This document shows positions 1 to 5,841 of a stretch of 32,534 nucleotides of DNA, in pieces; the stretch's first letter is position 1, and every line of letters starts with the position of its first letter. The position numbers and the translations under genes are program-made. Origin of the DNA: Candidatus Evtepia faecigallinarum (GTDB taxonomy: Bacteria; Bacillota; Clostridia; Oscillospirales; Oscillospiraceae). The stretch lies in the NCBI GenBank assembly GCA_019115225.1, contig DXEA01000088.1, positions 1 to 32,534 of the forward strand, in the 5' to 3' direction. Below the pieces are notes generated by a model that was not told where the DNA came from, did not search any database, and saw only the letters and a list, made by a program, of their open reading frames with translations.

Positions 1-1
1 G

Positions 2-46
2 CTGCAGGAGGAGTATCCCGAACACATCAATGTTATGGAGGTGTAA
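2..46 (+). CDS. prp: Prp, L27-processing cysteine protease (C-terminal end only)
   Basis: Only the last 14 codons and a TAA stop are inside the window (…EEYPEHINVMEV). The open frame ends 3 bases before rpmA. In Firmicutes the gene between rplU and rpmA is prp (ysxB), which encodes the protease that removes the N-terminal extension of L27. The tail and the position fit that gene, and the L27 here carries the extension that needs Prp. The rpmA ribosome binding site (GGAGGTG) lies inside the final codons, so the two genes are probably translationally coupled. The catalytic His/Cys residues are outside the window. The call rests on context plus a short tail. Confidence 0.7.
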   Translation: MQEEYPEHINVMEV

Positions 47-49
47 CCA

Positions 50-337
50 ATGCTTCAGATCGGACTTCAGTTCTTCGCACATAAGAAGGGCGTCGGCTCC
101 ACCCGGAACGGCCGTGACTCCATGGCACAGCGCCTGGGCGTGAAACGGGGCGACGGACAGTTCGTGCTGGCCGGCAACATTCTGGTCCGTCAGCGCGGCA
201 CCCACATCCATCCCGGCACCAACGTGGGCATCGGCAAGGATGACACCCTGTTTGCCCTGAAGGATGGCCGCGTCAAGTTTGAGCGGCTGGGCAAGGACCG
301 CAAGCAGGTTTCCATCGTGGAGGCCGTTGCGGAGTAA
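50..337 (+). CDS. rpmA: 50S ribosomal protein L27 with Prp-cleaved N-terminus
   Basis: The gene encodes bacterial L27 of the large ribosomal subunit, whose N-terminus reaches toward the peptidyl-transferase centre. The 95-aa length is normal for the family. The protein starts [10 protein letters not shown] followed by HKKGVGST. The LQFFA segment is the Firmicute-type extension, which Prp removes after the Ala so that mature L27 begins near HKKG. The rest ([31 protein letters not shown]) is classic L27. The start is set by GGAGGTG about 6 bases upstream. It follows prp directly and is followed by an intrinsic terminator, so it probably ends an rplU-prp-rpmA operon. Confidence 0.97.
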   Translation: MLQIGLQFFAHKKGVGSTRNGRDSMAQRLGVKRGDGQFVLAGNILVRQRGTHIHPGTNVGIGKDDTLFALKDGRVKFERLGKDRKQVSIVEAVAE

Positions 338-353
338 TTCCCTGCGCAACCAA

Positions 354-380
354 GCCCCGGACGCCGTCCGGGGCTTTTTC
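354..380 (+). terminator. Intrinsic terminator after rpmA
   Basis: A 9-bp perfect stem (GCCCCGGAC / GTCCGGGGC) with a 3-base loop is followed immediately by TTTTT. It sits 17 bases after the rpmA stop and should close the ribosomal protein operon before obgE. Confidence 0.88.
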
Positions 381-398
381 CGTACCAACACACCGCGC

Positions 399-482
399 AA
401 AAGCCTCGCAGCCGTTTCCCGCCCCCAGGCGGGAAACGAACATCCCATCTCTTTTTCCGCGGACATGCGCCGGGGAAAAATT
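399..482 (+). repeat. Short copy (A) of a dispersed two-hairpin intergenic repeat
   Basis: It begins with AAAAGCCTCGCAG, followed by an inverted repeat (TTTCCCGCC … GGCGGGAAA) and a second T-rich/A-rich arm pair (TTTTTCC … GGGGAAAAA). The same modules recur at 26403-26609 and 31185-31369, where the element is longer. This copy ends just before the obgE ribosome binding site and fills most of the rpmA-obgE gap. I could not recognise it as a named repeat family. Confidence 0.7.
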
Positions 483-502
483 CCCGTTTTTGGAGGTACC
501 CC

Positions 503-1783
503 ATGGCAAACACATTCATTGACACCGCCCGGATCCTGGTGCGCTCCGGCGCCGGCGGGAACGGGGCGGTGGCCTTTCACCGGGAGAAATACGTGGCCGC
601 CGGCGGCCCCGACGGCGGGGACGGCGGCCGGGGAGGCGACGTGATCCTCCAGGTGGACGACCGGATGTCCACCCTCATGGACTTCCGGTACAAGCGGAAG
701 TACGTGGCCGAAAACGGCGGCAACGGCGCCGGCAAGCAGTGCTCCGGCAAGAACGGCGCCCCCCTGATCCTCAAGGTCCCCCGGGGCACCGTGGTGCGGG
801 ATGCGGAGACCGGGGAGATCATCCAGGACATGTCTGGGGACGAGCCCTTCGTCCTCTGCCGGGGGGGCAACGGCGGCTGGGGGAACAAGCACTTTGCCAC
901 CCCCACCCGGCAGACCCCCCAGTTCGCCAAGGCCGGCCTGCCGGGGAAGGAGCGGTCGGTGATCCTGGAACTGAAGCTCCTGGCCGACGTGGGCCTGGTG
1001 GGCTTCCCCAACGTGGGGAAATCCACCCTCCTGTCCGTGGCCACTAAGGCCCGGCCCAAAATCGCCAACTACCACTTCACCACCCTGTTCCCCAACCTGG
1101 GGGTGGTGTTCGTGGACGAGGGGGTGTCCTTCGTCATGGCGGACATCCCCGGCATCATCGAAGGGGCCGCAGAGGGGGCCGGCTTGGGCCACGACTTCCT
1201 GCGGCACATCGACCGGTGCCGGCTACTGATCCACATTGTGGACGTGTCCGGCTCCGAGGGGCGGGACCCGGTGGAGGATTTTGAGACCATCAACGCCGAG
1301 CTCAAAGAGTACAGCCCGGAGCTGGCCAGCCGGAAGATGCTGGTAGCCGCCAACAAGACGGACATTCTGGCCGACCGCACCTTGCTGGAACAGCTCAAGG
1401 CCCACGTGGAGGGCCTGGGCCTGCCCTTTTTCGAGCTCTCCGCCGCCACCCACCAGGGGGTGCGGGAGCTGATGAAGGCCGCCGCCGGGGAGCTGGCCCA
1501 CCTGCCGCCGGTGATCACCTACGAGCCGGAGTATGTGGAGCGCCCGCCCCAGGTGGACACCACCGAGCCCCTCACTATCCGCCACGAGGACGACGTGTGG
1601 ATCGTGGAGGGCCCCTGGCTGCAAAAGATCATGGCCAACGTCAATTTTTCCAACTACGAGTCCCGCAACTGGTTTGACCGGATGCTCCGCAACGCCGGCC
1701 TCTTTGACCGCTTAGAGGAAATGGGCATCAAGGACGGGGACCTGGTGAGCCTGTATAACCTTGACTTTGAATACCAGCGCTGA
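503..1783 (+). CDS. obgE: GTPase ObgE/CgtA
   Basis: Obg is a ribosome-associated GTPase that acts in late 50S assembly and stress control; in Bacillus it is also needed for the switch to sporulation. The 426-aa protein shows all three parts. The glycine-rich Obg fold is at about 1-158 (GAGGNGAVAFHREKY, GGPDGGDGGRGG). The G domain has G1 GFPNVGKS at 167-174, G3 DIPG at 214-217 and G4 NKTD at 284-287. The Firmicute-type C-terminal OCT domain is at about 358-426 and ends in NLDFEYQR. GGAGG about 8 bases before the ATG fixes the start. Repeat copy A and the rpmA terminator lie upstream, so it is probably transcribed separately from rpmA, although no clear promoter is visible. Confidence 0.97.
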   Translation: MANTFIDTARILVRSGAGGNGAVAFHREKYVAAGGPDGGDGGRGGDVILQVDDRMSTLMDFRYKRKYVAENGGNGAGKQCSGKNGAPLILKVPRGTVVRDAETGEIIQDMSGDEPFVLCRGGNGGWGNKHFATPTRQTPQFAKAGLPGKERSVILELKLLADVGLVGFPNVGKSTLLSVATKARPKIANYHFTTLFPNLGVVFVDEGVSFVMADIPGIIEGAAEGAGLGHDFLRHIDRCRLLIHIVDVSGSEGRDPVEDFETINAELKEYSPELASRKMLVAANKTDILADRTLLEQLKAHVEGLGLPFFELSAATHQGVRELMKAAAGELAHLPPVITYEPEYVERPPQVDTTEPLTIRHEDDVWIVEGPWLQKIMANVNFSNYESRNWFDRMLRNAGLFDRLEEMGIKDGDLVSLYNLDFEYQR

Positions 1784-1798
1784 GCGTGCCTGCCGCAG

Positions 1799-1853
1799 AG
1801 CGGGCCGGGCCGAAGAGAGGGAGTTTTCCCCCCTTTTTTCGGCCCGGCCCGCT
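1799..1853 (+). terminator. Long GC-rich hairpin after obgE, probable terminator
   Basis: A 16-bp perfect inverted repeat (AGCGGGCCGGGCCGAA / TTCGGCCCGGCCCGCT) starts about 16 bases after the obgE stop. The 23-base loop contains its own GGG/CCC pairing followed by a T-run. The outer stem is followed by GAAAATTTTTC rather than a clean U-tract, so the terminator call is likely but not textbook. Confidence 0.6.
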
Positions 1854-1863
1854 GAAAATTTTT

Positions 1864-1893
1864 CTGGCAATTTGTCTCCCGATGTGGTATTCT
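1864..1893 (+). promoter_or_regulatory. Possible promoter of queT
   Basis: CTGGCA (1864-1869) and TATTCT (1888-1893) are separated by 18 bases, a moderate match to sigma-A elements. It would start transcription just before the structured queT leader. It was chosen mostly because the leader needs a start here; the -35 element is poor. Confidence 0.3.
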
Positions 1894-1897
1894 ATCT

Positions 1898-1992
1898 ACG
1901 ACTGGTTTCCACACCCGGTCCAACCGGCGGGCAGCGTTGCTGTCCGCCGCTGTGCGGTTCGCGCGCCGTACTCTAAATACGAAAATGGAGGC
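1898..1992 (+). ncRNA. Structured 5' leader of queT, candidate preQ1 riboswitch
   Basis: Three stems can be drawn before the ribosome binding site. CTGGTT pairs with AACCGG across an internal CCGGT/ACCGG option. A 10-bp hairpin spans 1926-1948 (GGCGGGCAGC / GCTGTCCGCC, 3-base loop). A 6-bp hairpin spans 1952-1971 (GTGCGG / CCGTAC). The competing CTGGTT and CCGGT pairings for the same AACCGG allow alternative folds or a pseudoknot. Genes for queuosine-precursor transporters are often controlled by preQ1 riboswitches, and class III has been reported in Ruminococcaceae upstream of queT. I cannot match the class III consensus base by base from memory, so the class is inferred. Confidence 0.45.
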
Positions 1993-2000
1993 AAAGACAC

Positions 2001-2537
2001 ATGCGCTCAAAAACCCAACTGCTGGCCCTCAACGGGGTCATTGCCGCGGCCTACGCCGCCCTGACCCTGGTGGCCTCGGCCATGAACCTGGCTTACGGCC
2101 CCGTCCAGTTCCGCTTCTCCGAAGCCCTGACGGTGCTGCCCTTCCTCTTCCCCGGCACCTGGCCGGGGGTTTTTGTGGGCTGCCTGGTGGCCAACCTGCT
2201 CAGCCCCTACGGCCCCATCGACATCATCATCGGCTCCCTGGCCACCCTCATCGCCGCCCTGCTGACCCAAAAGACCAGCCACGCCTGGCTGGCCCCTCTG
2301 CCCCCGGTGGTGTGCAACATGGTCCTGGTGGGCGGGATGCTGGCCTGGTACGAGGTGGGCTTCTCCGCCCAGTTCCCCGCCCTCTTTGCGGTCAATGCCG
2401 TGTGGGTGGGCATCGGCGAGGCGGTGGTGTGCTACGTCCTGGGCATCCTGCTGCTGCGGGCCATCCCCAACGTGAGCTACCTGCGCCGGTATGTGCCGGA
2501 AGAGCGGCGGAGCTTCCGCCGGGCCCATTCGGTTTGA
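2001..2537 (+). CDS. queT: QueT family queuosine-precursor transporter
   Basis: The product is probably the membrane S-component-like protein that imports a queuosine precursor (preQ1/preQ0) for tRNA modification. The 178-aa protein is hydrophobic with about five membrane segments. It carries the QFRFSEALTVLPFLFPGTWPGVFVGCLVANL stretch near residues 34-64, typical of the QueT (DUF988) family, and a basic C-terminus. GGAGG about 9 bases before the ATG sets the start. The structured leader upstream supports a regulated uptake gene. No que biosynthesis gene lies nearby, which fits a salvage lifestyle. A related ECF-type vitamin S-component cannot be fully excluded. Confidence 0.85.
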   Translation: MRSKTQLLALNGVIAAAYAALTLVASAMNLAYGPVQFRFSEALTVLPFLFPGTWPGVFVGCLVANLLSPYGPIDIIIGSLATLIAALLTQKTSHAWLAPLPPVVCNMVLVGGMLAWYEVGFSAQFPALFAVNAVWVGIGEAVVCYVLGILLLRAIPNVSYLRRYVPEERRSFRRAHSV

Positions 2538-2540
2538 GGA

Positions 2541-2588
2541 AAAAACACAGCGTGTCCCCTTGCGCGGCGGGGACACGCTGCTTTTTTA
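2541..2588. terminator. Bidirectional terminator between queT and the shikimate-kinase-like gene
   Basis: A 12-bp perfect stem (CAGCGTGTCCCC / GGGGACACGCTG) is flanked by AAAAAA on the left and TTTTTT on the right. It therefore has a U-tract on both strands. It serves convergent queT (+) and the kinase gene (-), whose stop codon overlaps the right T-run. Confidence 0.92.
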
Positions 2589-3104
2589 TTCCTTGGAAGG
2601 GTTCTCGAATTTCTTCAGGGCCTGCAGGACCCGCTGCAAGGTGTGCTCGATGTCCTGCCGGCCGCAGTCCACGGTGATGTGGGCGTATTTCTCATACAGG
2701 GGCACCCGCTCGTCGTAGAGCATCCGCAGGGTCTGGCCGGGGCGGAGGACCACCCCCCGGTTCTTCAGGTTCCCCAGCCGCCGGGACAGGGTCCGGTAGC
2801 CCCACTTGAGATAGACCACCGTGCCCAGGGAGCGCAGGTTGGCCATGCCTTCCGGCTGATAGACCACGCTGCCCCCGGTGGCGATGACCGCGTTCCGGGT
2901 GTGCAGGCCGGCGCACACCGACCCCTCCACCGCCAGGAAGCCGTCAATGCCCTTCCGGGCGATGATGGACCGGAGCAGGGCGTTCTCCCGCTGCTGGATG
3001 AGCAGGTCGGTGTCCAGAAAGGTCATGCCCAGGGTCTTGGCCAGCAGCACGCCCAGGGTGCTCTTGCCCGCGCCGGGCATGCCGATGAGGATGACGTTGT
3101 TCAT
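2586..3104 (-). CDS. Shikimate kinase family protein (AroK-like)
   Basis: It is a P-loop kinase of the shikimate kinase fold, 172 aa, the normal length. Walker A GMPGAGKS is at 8-15, the LDTD motif with the substrate-binding Asp is near 33, TGGS is near 76-79, and the C-terminal lid/adenine region reads LYDERVPLYEKYA. In textbook AroK the segment GEEGFRDREE supplies a shikimate-binding Arg. Here the aligned segment is GIDGFLAVEG, so that Arg is Leu, and the GGG motif is TGGS. From memory, clostridial genomes carry a conserved family with these changes that is routinely annotated as shikimate kinase. The neighbours are not aro genes, so the substrate is less certain than the fold. AAAGGAGG precedes the ATG. 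Confidence 0.8.
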   Translation of the reverse strand: MNNVILIGMPGAGKSTLGVLLAKTLGMTFLDTDLLIQQRENALLRSIIARKGIDGFLAVEGSVCAGLHTRNAVIATGGSVVYQPEGMANLRSLGTVVYLKWGYRTLSRRLGNLKNRGVVLRPGQTLRMLYDERVPLYEKYAHITVDCGRQDIEHTLQRVLQALKKFENPSKE

Positions 3105-3128
3105 AGAGGCTTCCTCCTTTCCGGCCGG

Positions 3129-3935
3129 TCAGCGGCACAGGTCCGGGTGGTACAGGTCGGGGTGGCGGTGGTTCAGGTAGTTGAGAAAATCGTCCTGGGC
3201 GATGGTGTCGGCCATGTCCACCGGGGCGTAGAGCATGACTGCCGTCTCGGTGTCCCCCTCGGCCAGGATCTTCCCGGTGGGGTGGAAGGCCCCGCTCTGG
3301 CCGCAGTAGTGAAAGCGCTTTTCCGTTCCCACATAGTTGCAATAGAGGGTGTAGGCCCGGTTCTCCATGGCCCGGGTGCGCATGTACTGGAAGTGGTAGT
3401 CCTCATAGGGGCTCATATTGGCCGCGCACATGCACAGGAGCTTGGCCCCGTCCAGGGCCAGGGTGCGGGCGGTTTCGGGGAACTCCCCGTCGTAGCAGAC
3501 CAGGATGCCCATGCGGCCGAAGGAGGTGTCAAAGGCCTTCAGGCTGGTGCCGGGGTCGAACATCTTCTCCTCGCCGCCGAAGAAGTGGGTCTTGGCCTGG
3601 GTGCCGGCGATGGTGCCGTCCCGGTCGATCATCACCACGGCGTTGTAGGGCTTGCCGCCGGGGTGTTTCAGGGGCATCCCCATCACCACCCCCAGGGAGA
3701 GTGCGCGGGCCTTTTTTTGCAAAACGCCCAGGGCAGGGCCCTGGTCCAGGTCCTCGGCCAGCTCCTCTAACTTGTCCCGGATGAGGTAGCCGGTGAGGAA
3801 CATCTCGGGAAAGAGGATGAGCTCGGCCCCCTGGGCGGCGGCAGTCTCCATGGCGGCCAGGGCCCGGTCCAGGTTGGCGGCCTTGTCATAGGGCAGGGAG
3901 GTGGTTTGGACGATGCAGGCGGTGAAGGGGGACAT
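3129..3935 (-). CDS. Carbon-nitrogen hydrolase (nitrilase superfamily)
   Basis: It is a cytosolic hydrolase that cleaves amide or nitrile C-N bonds; the substrate is not recognisable. The nitrilase triad is visible: Glu44 (FPEMFLTGY), Lys115 (AKTHFF) and Cys147 (VCYDGEFPE). The YRTRAMEN-type segment (MRTRAMENRAYTLYCNYVG) is also present. I use the ATG at 3935 (268 aa, beginning MSPFTACIVQTT) rather than the longer ORF start at 3992. An AAAGGAG lies just upstream, the homology begins there, and the longer start would lie inside the rpsR terminator. It is followed after 24 bases by the shikimate-kinase-like gene, so the two are probably co-transcribed. Confidence 0.9.
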   Translation of the reverse strand: MSPFTACIVQTTSLPYDKAANLDRALAAMETAAAQGAELILFPEMFLTGYLIRDKLEELAEDLDQGPALGVLQKKARALSLGVVMGMPLKHPGGKPYNAVVMIDRDGTIAGTQAKTHFFGGEEKMFDPGTSLKAFDTSFGRMGILVCYDGEFPETARTLALDGAKLLCMCAANMSPYEDYHFQYMRTRAMENRAYTLYCNYVGTEKRFHYCGQSGAFHPTGKILAEGDTETAVMLYAPVDMADTIAQDDFLNYLNHRHPDLYHPDLCR

Positions 3936-3949
3936 AGGAAACTCCTTTC

Positions 3950-3988
3950 TCAGAAAGAAAAAAGACGCGCCGGGGTGCGGCGCGTCTT
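3950..3988 (-). terminator. Intrinsic terminator after rpsR
   Basis: On the minus strand a 10-bp perfect stem (AAGACGCGCC / GGCGCGTCTT, 7-base loop) is followed by TTTTTTCTTTC. It closes the rpsF-ssb-rpsR operon and lies just before the nitrilase ribosome binding site. Confidence 0.9.
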
Positions 3989-4000
3989 GCAAAGACGGAC

Positions 4001-4243
4001 TCAGTCGGTCACGTAGGGCAGCAGAGCGATCTGACGGGCACGCTTGATGGCCTCGGTCAGCTGACGCTGATGCATGGCGCAGGTGCCGGTGGTTCTGCGG
4101 GGCAGGATCTTGGAGCGCTCGGAGAGGAACCGGCGCAGCTTGGCGGAGTCCTTGTAATCGATGTGCTCGACCTTATCCACACAGAACGTACAGACCTTGC
4201 GGCGTTTCCGACCGCCGCGGGGGCGTTCTCTATCCATAGCCAT
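4001..4243 (-). CDS. rpsR: 30S ribosomal protein S18
   Basis: This is the small-subunit protein that pairs with S6 on the platform. The 80-aa length is normal. It contains the S18 signature from [29 protein letters not shown] through the C-terminal helix. Cys18, Cys21, Cys55 and His58 (CTFC … CAMH) form an apparent zinc site, so this is the C+ type S18. It follows ssb after about 56 bases with its own AAGGAGG, giving the standard rpsF-ssb-rpsR order. Confidence 0.97.
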   Translation of the reverse strand: MAMDRERPRGGRKRRKVCTFCVDKVEHIDYKDSAKLRRFLSERSKILPRRTTGTCAMHQRQLTEAIKRARQIALLPYVTD

Positions 4244-4299
4244 GGTAGCAAACCTCCTTATAAAAAAGTAAAATCAAAGTGGTCTGGGCCGCGTTGGGC

Positions 4300-4812
4300 T
4301 CAGAAGGGCAGCTCGCCGTCGTCGTCGGTCAGGTCCGCGAACTGATCCACCGCGGGCCCGGCGGAGTAACCGCCATCGACAGGGGGAGGGGGCGCGTAGC
4401 CGCCGGCGGGCGCGCCATAACCGCCCCCGGCAGGGGCGCCATAGCTGCCGCGGCCGGCCTGAGGGGCGTAGCCGCCGCCGTCGCCGTCCCGACGGGAGTC
4501 ACCGAAGTAGACGTTGTCGGACACCACTTCCGTGGCATAGCGGCGGTTGCCGTCCCGGTCGGTATACTCCCGGGTCTGGAGCTTGCCCTCCACAATGGCC
4601 ATACGGCCCTTGGTGAAGAAGCGGGAGACAAACTCCGCCGACTGCCGCCAGGCGACGATGTTGATGAAATCTGCCTTCCGCTCACCGGTCTCCCGGTCCT
4701 TGAAGTCCCGGTCCACCGCCAGGCGGAAGGAAGCCACGGCCACGCCGTTCTGGGTGTGCCGCAGTTCCGGGTCGGCCACCAGCCGGCCCTGCAAAAAGAT
4801 CTTATTGAGCAA
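4300..4812 (-). CDS. ssb: Single-stranded DNA-binding protein
   Basis: It binds single-stranded DNA in replication and repair. The OB fold is at about 1-108 (LNKIFLQGRLVADPELRHTQNG, FINIVAWRQSAEFVSRFF, KLQTREYTDRDGNRRYATEVV). It is followed by a Gly/Pro/Tyr-rich linker with repeated GAPAGGGYG units and the acidic partner-binding tip DDDGELPF. The true start appears to be a TTG at 4812 (170 aa), preceded by AAGGGGGGA and located 14 bases after the rpsF stop. The longer ORF in the track runs back through rpsF in another frame with no homology. The TTG start may lower translation relative to rpsF and rpsR. Confidence 0.95.
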   Translation of the reverse strand: MLNKIFLQGRLVADPELRHTQNGVAVASFRLAVDRDFKDRETGERKADFINIVAWRQSAEFVSRFFTKGRMAIVEGKLQTREYTDRDGNRRYATEVVSDNVYFGDSRRDGDGGGYAPQAGRGSYGAPAGGGYGAPAGGYAPPPPVDGGYSAGPAVDQFADLTDDDGELPF

Positions 4813-4826
4813 GTTGGGTCCCCCCC

Positions 4827-5123
4827 TTACTCGTCCTTGCAGATGATCATGGAGCGCATGATGCCTTCGGTGATCTTCAGCACGCGGTCCAGCTCGGCGG
4901 GGAGCTCGGGGGTCGCGGTGAAGGTCATCAGGACGTAATGACCCTCGTTCAGGTCGTTGATGGGATAGGCCAGCCGGCGCTTGCCCCAATCGTCGATGGC
5001 GCTCACAGTGCCGGCGGTCTCCACCAGGGCCTTGAACTTCTCGATCATTGCGGCGATGGCTTCCTCACCCAGGGAGGGGTCCATGATGTAGACCACTTCG
5101 TAGTTTGCGTTTACCTTTGCCAT
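4827..5123 (-). CDS. rpsF: 30S ribosomal protein S6
   Basis: S6 is a small-subunit protein that forms a heterodimer with S18. The 98-aa length and motifs (YEVVYIMDPSLGEE, WGKRRLAYPINDLNEGHYVLMTF, LDRVLKITEGIMRSMI) are typical. GGAGGTG precedes the ATG. It is the first gene of the rpsF-ssb-rpsR operon, driven by a near-consensus promoter at 5215-5242 with a folded leader in between. An autoregulatory S6:S18-binding leader would fit. Confidence 0.97.
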   Translation of the reverse strand: MAKVNANYEVVYIMDPSLGEEAIAAMIEKFKALVETAGTVSAIDDWGKRRLAYPINDLNEGHYVLMTFTATPELPAELDRVLKITEGIMRSMIICKDE

Positions 5124-5208
5124 GTTCGTTGCACCTCCTTATGGACAGTTGGCCGGCAGTCCCTGCTGCCGGCAAGGATATGCCTGTCGTGACGATAAAT
5201 AGACAGGC
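5124..5208 (-). ncRNA. Folded leader of rpsF operon, candidate S6:S18 autoregulatory element
   Basis: Between the expected transcription start (about 5208) and the rpsF RBS the minus strand forms two hairpins. One is GCCTGTC … GACAGGC with a 13-base loop. The other is GCCGGCAG / CTGCCGGC with a 6-base loop; it contains CCG trinucleotides and ends close to the RBS. S6:S18 dimers are known to bind CCG-containing leaders of this operon in many bacteria. The position and fold agree, but I did not verify the exact CCG bulge geometry. Confidence 0.4.
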
Positions 5209-5214
5209 TATACT

Positions 5215-5242
5215 ATTATACCGAAAAGACCCCGTTTGTCAA
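5215..5242 (-). promoter_or_regulatory. Sigma-A promoter of rpsF-ssb-rpsR
   Basis: On the minus strand a perfect TTGACA (5242-5237) and a perfect TATAAT (5220-5215) are separated by 16 bases. It is one of the strongest promoter matches in the window, as expected for a ribosomal protein operon. Confidence 0.92.
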
Positions 5243-5280
5243 GGGTTTTCTCCCTCTTTTTCTGCCCGGCGGCAGGAAAG

Positions 5281-5309
5281 GCATACTTTTCTCTCCCTGG
5301 GGCATACTG
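5281..5309 (+). promoter_or_regulatory. Candidate forespore (sigma-G/F type) promoter of spoVAC
   Basis: GCATA (5281-5285) and CATACTG (5303-5309) are separated by 17 bases. This matches the forespore consensus (GHATR, 17-18 bases, CATNHTA) at all but the last base. In Bacillus the spoVA operon is sigma-G dependent, so both sequence and gene agree. The predicted start would fall at the edge of the Shine-Dalgarno sequence, giving an unusually short leader. Confidence 0.55.
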
Positions 5310-5327
5310 CCGGGGAGGTGATGCTCT

Positions 5328-5780
5328 GTGGATCTGAACAAACTCAGCAGCGAGGAATACAACGCCTATGTCAAAAGCAAGGCCCAGCCCTCCCCCCTGG
5401 GCCGGAACATGGTCTGGGCCTTCGTGGTGGGGGGCCTGATCTGCGTGGCGGGCCAGGCCCTGCTGGACGGCTACCGCGCCCTGGGTCTGGATGAGGAGCT
5501 GTCGGCCATGGCAGTGTCCATCACCCTGATCTTCGTCACCGCCCTGCTGACGGGCATCGGCATCTTTGACCGCTTTGCCAAGCACGCCGGGGCAGGGACC
5601 CTGGTGCCCATCACGGGCTTTGCCAACGCGGTCACCGCCCCGGCCATGGAGTTCAAGCACGAGGGCCTGGTCACCGGCACCGGGGCGAAAATTTTCACCG
5701 TGGCCGGCCCCGTGCTGGTCTACGGCATCGCAGCCAGCGTGGTCTATGGCCTCATTCTGTGGCTCGCCGGCCTGTTCTGA
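5328..5780 (+). CDS. spoVAC: Stage V sporulation protein AC
   Basis: SpoVAC is a forespore inner-membrane protein of the channel that moves dipicolinic acid, with a reported mechanosensitive function in Bacillus. The 150-aa length is normal. After a short soluble N-terminus (LSSEEYNAYVKSKAQPSPLGRN) there are about four membrane segments. It also has the family stretch GAGTLVPITGFANAVTAPAMEFKHEGLVTGTGAKIFTVAGPVL. It starts at GTG 5328; GGAGGTGAT lies about 6 bases upstream and the nearby ATG is out of frame. Oddly, spoVAD and spoVAE do not follow; the next gene is convergent. Confidence 0.93.
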   Translation: MDLNKLSSEEYNAYVKSKAQPSPLGRNMVWAFVVGGLICVAGQALLDGYRALGLDEELSAMAVSITLIFVTALLTGIGIFDRFAKHAGAGTLVPITGFANAVTAPAMEFKHEGLVTGTGAKIFTVAGPVLVYGIAASVVYGLILWLAGLF

Positions 5781-5789
5781 GGACAGGAA

Positions 5790-5824
5790 CGCCCGGCGGA
5801 AGACCTGGGGTCTCCCGCCGGGCG
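5790..5824. terminator. Hairpin between convergent spoVAC and phoH-like gene
   Basis: A 10-bp perfect stem (CGCCCGGCGG / CCGCCGGGCG) encloses a nested GACC/GGTC pair. It lies between two convergent genes, 10 bases after the spoVAC stop. There is no U-tract on either side, so it is a probable but atypical terminator or 3'-end stabiliser. Confidence 0.5.
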
Positions 5825-5841
5825 AAGGGGAATGGGTTGCG

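Noticed and set aside
2643-3770. 375-aa plus-strand ORF antisense to the kinase and nitrilase genes
   Set aside because: Low-complexity Gly/Val/His/Gln composition typical of a GC-rich antisense shadow; both genes beneath it have clear motifs and RBSs.
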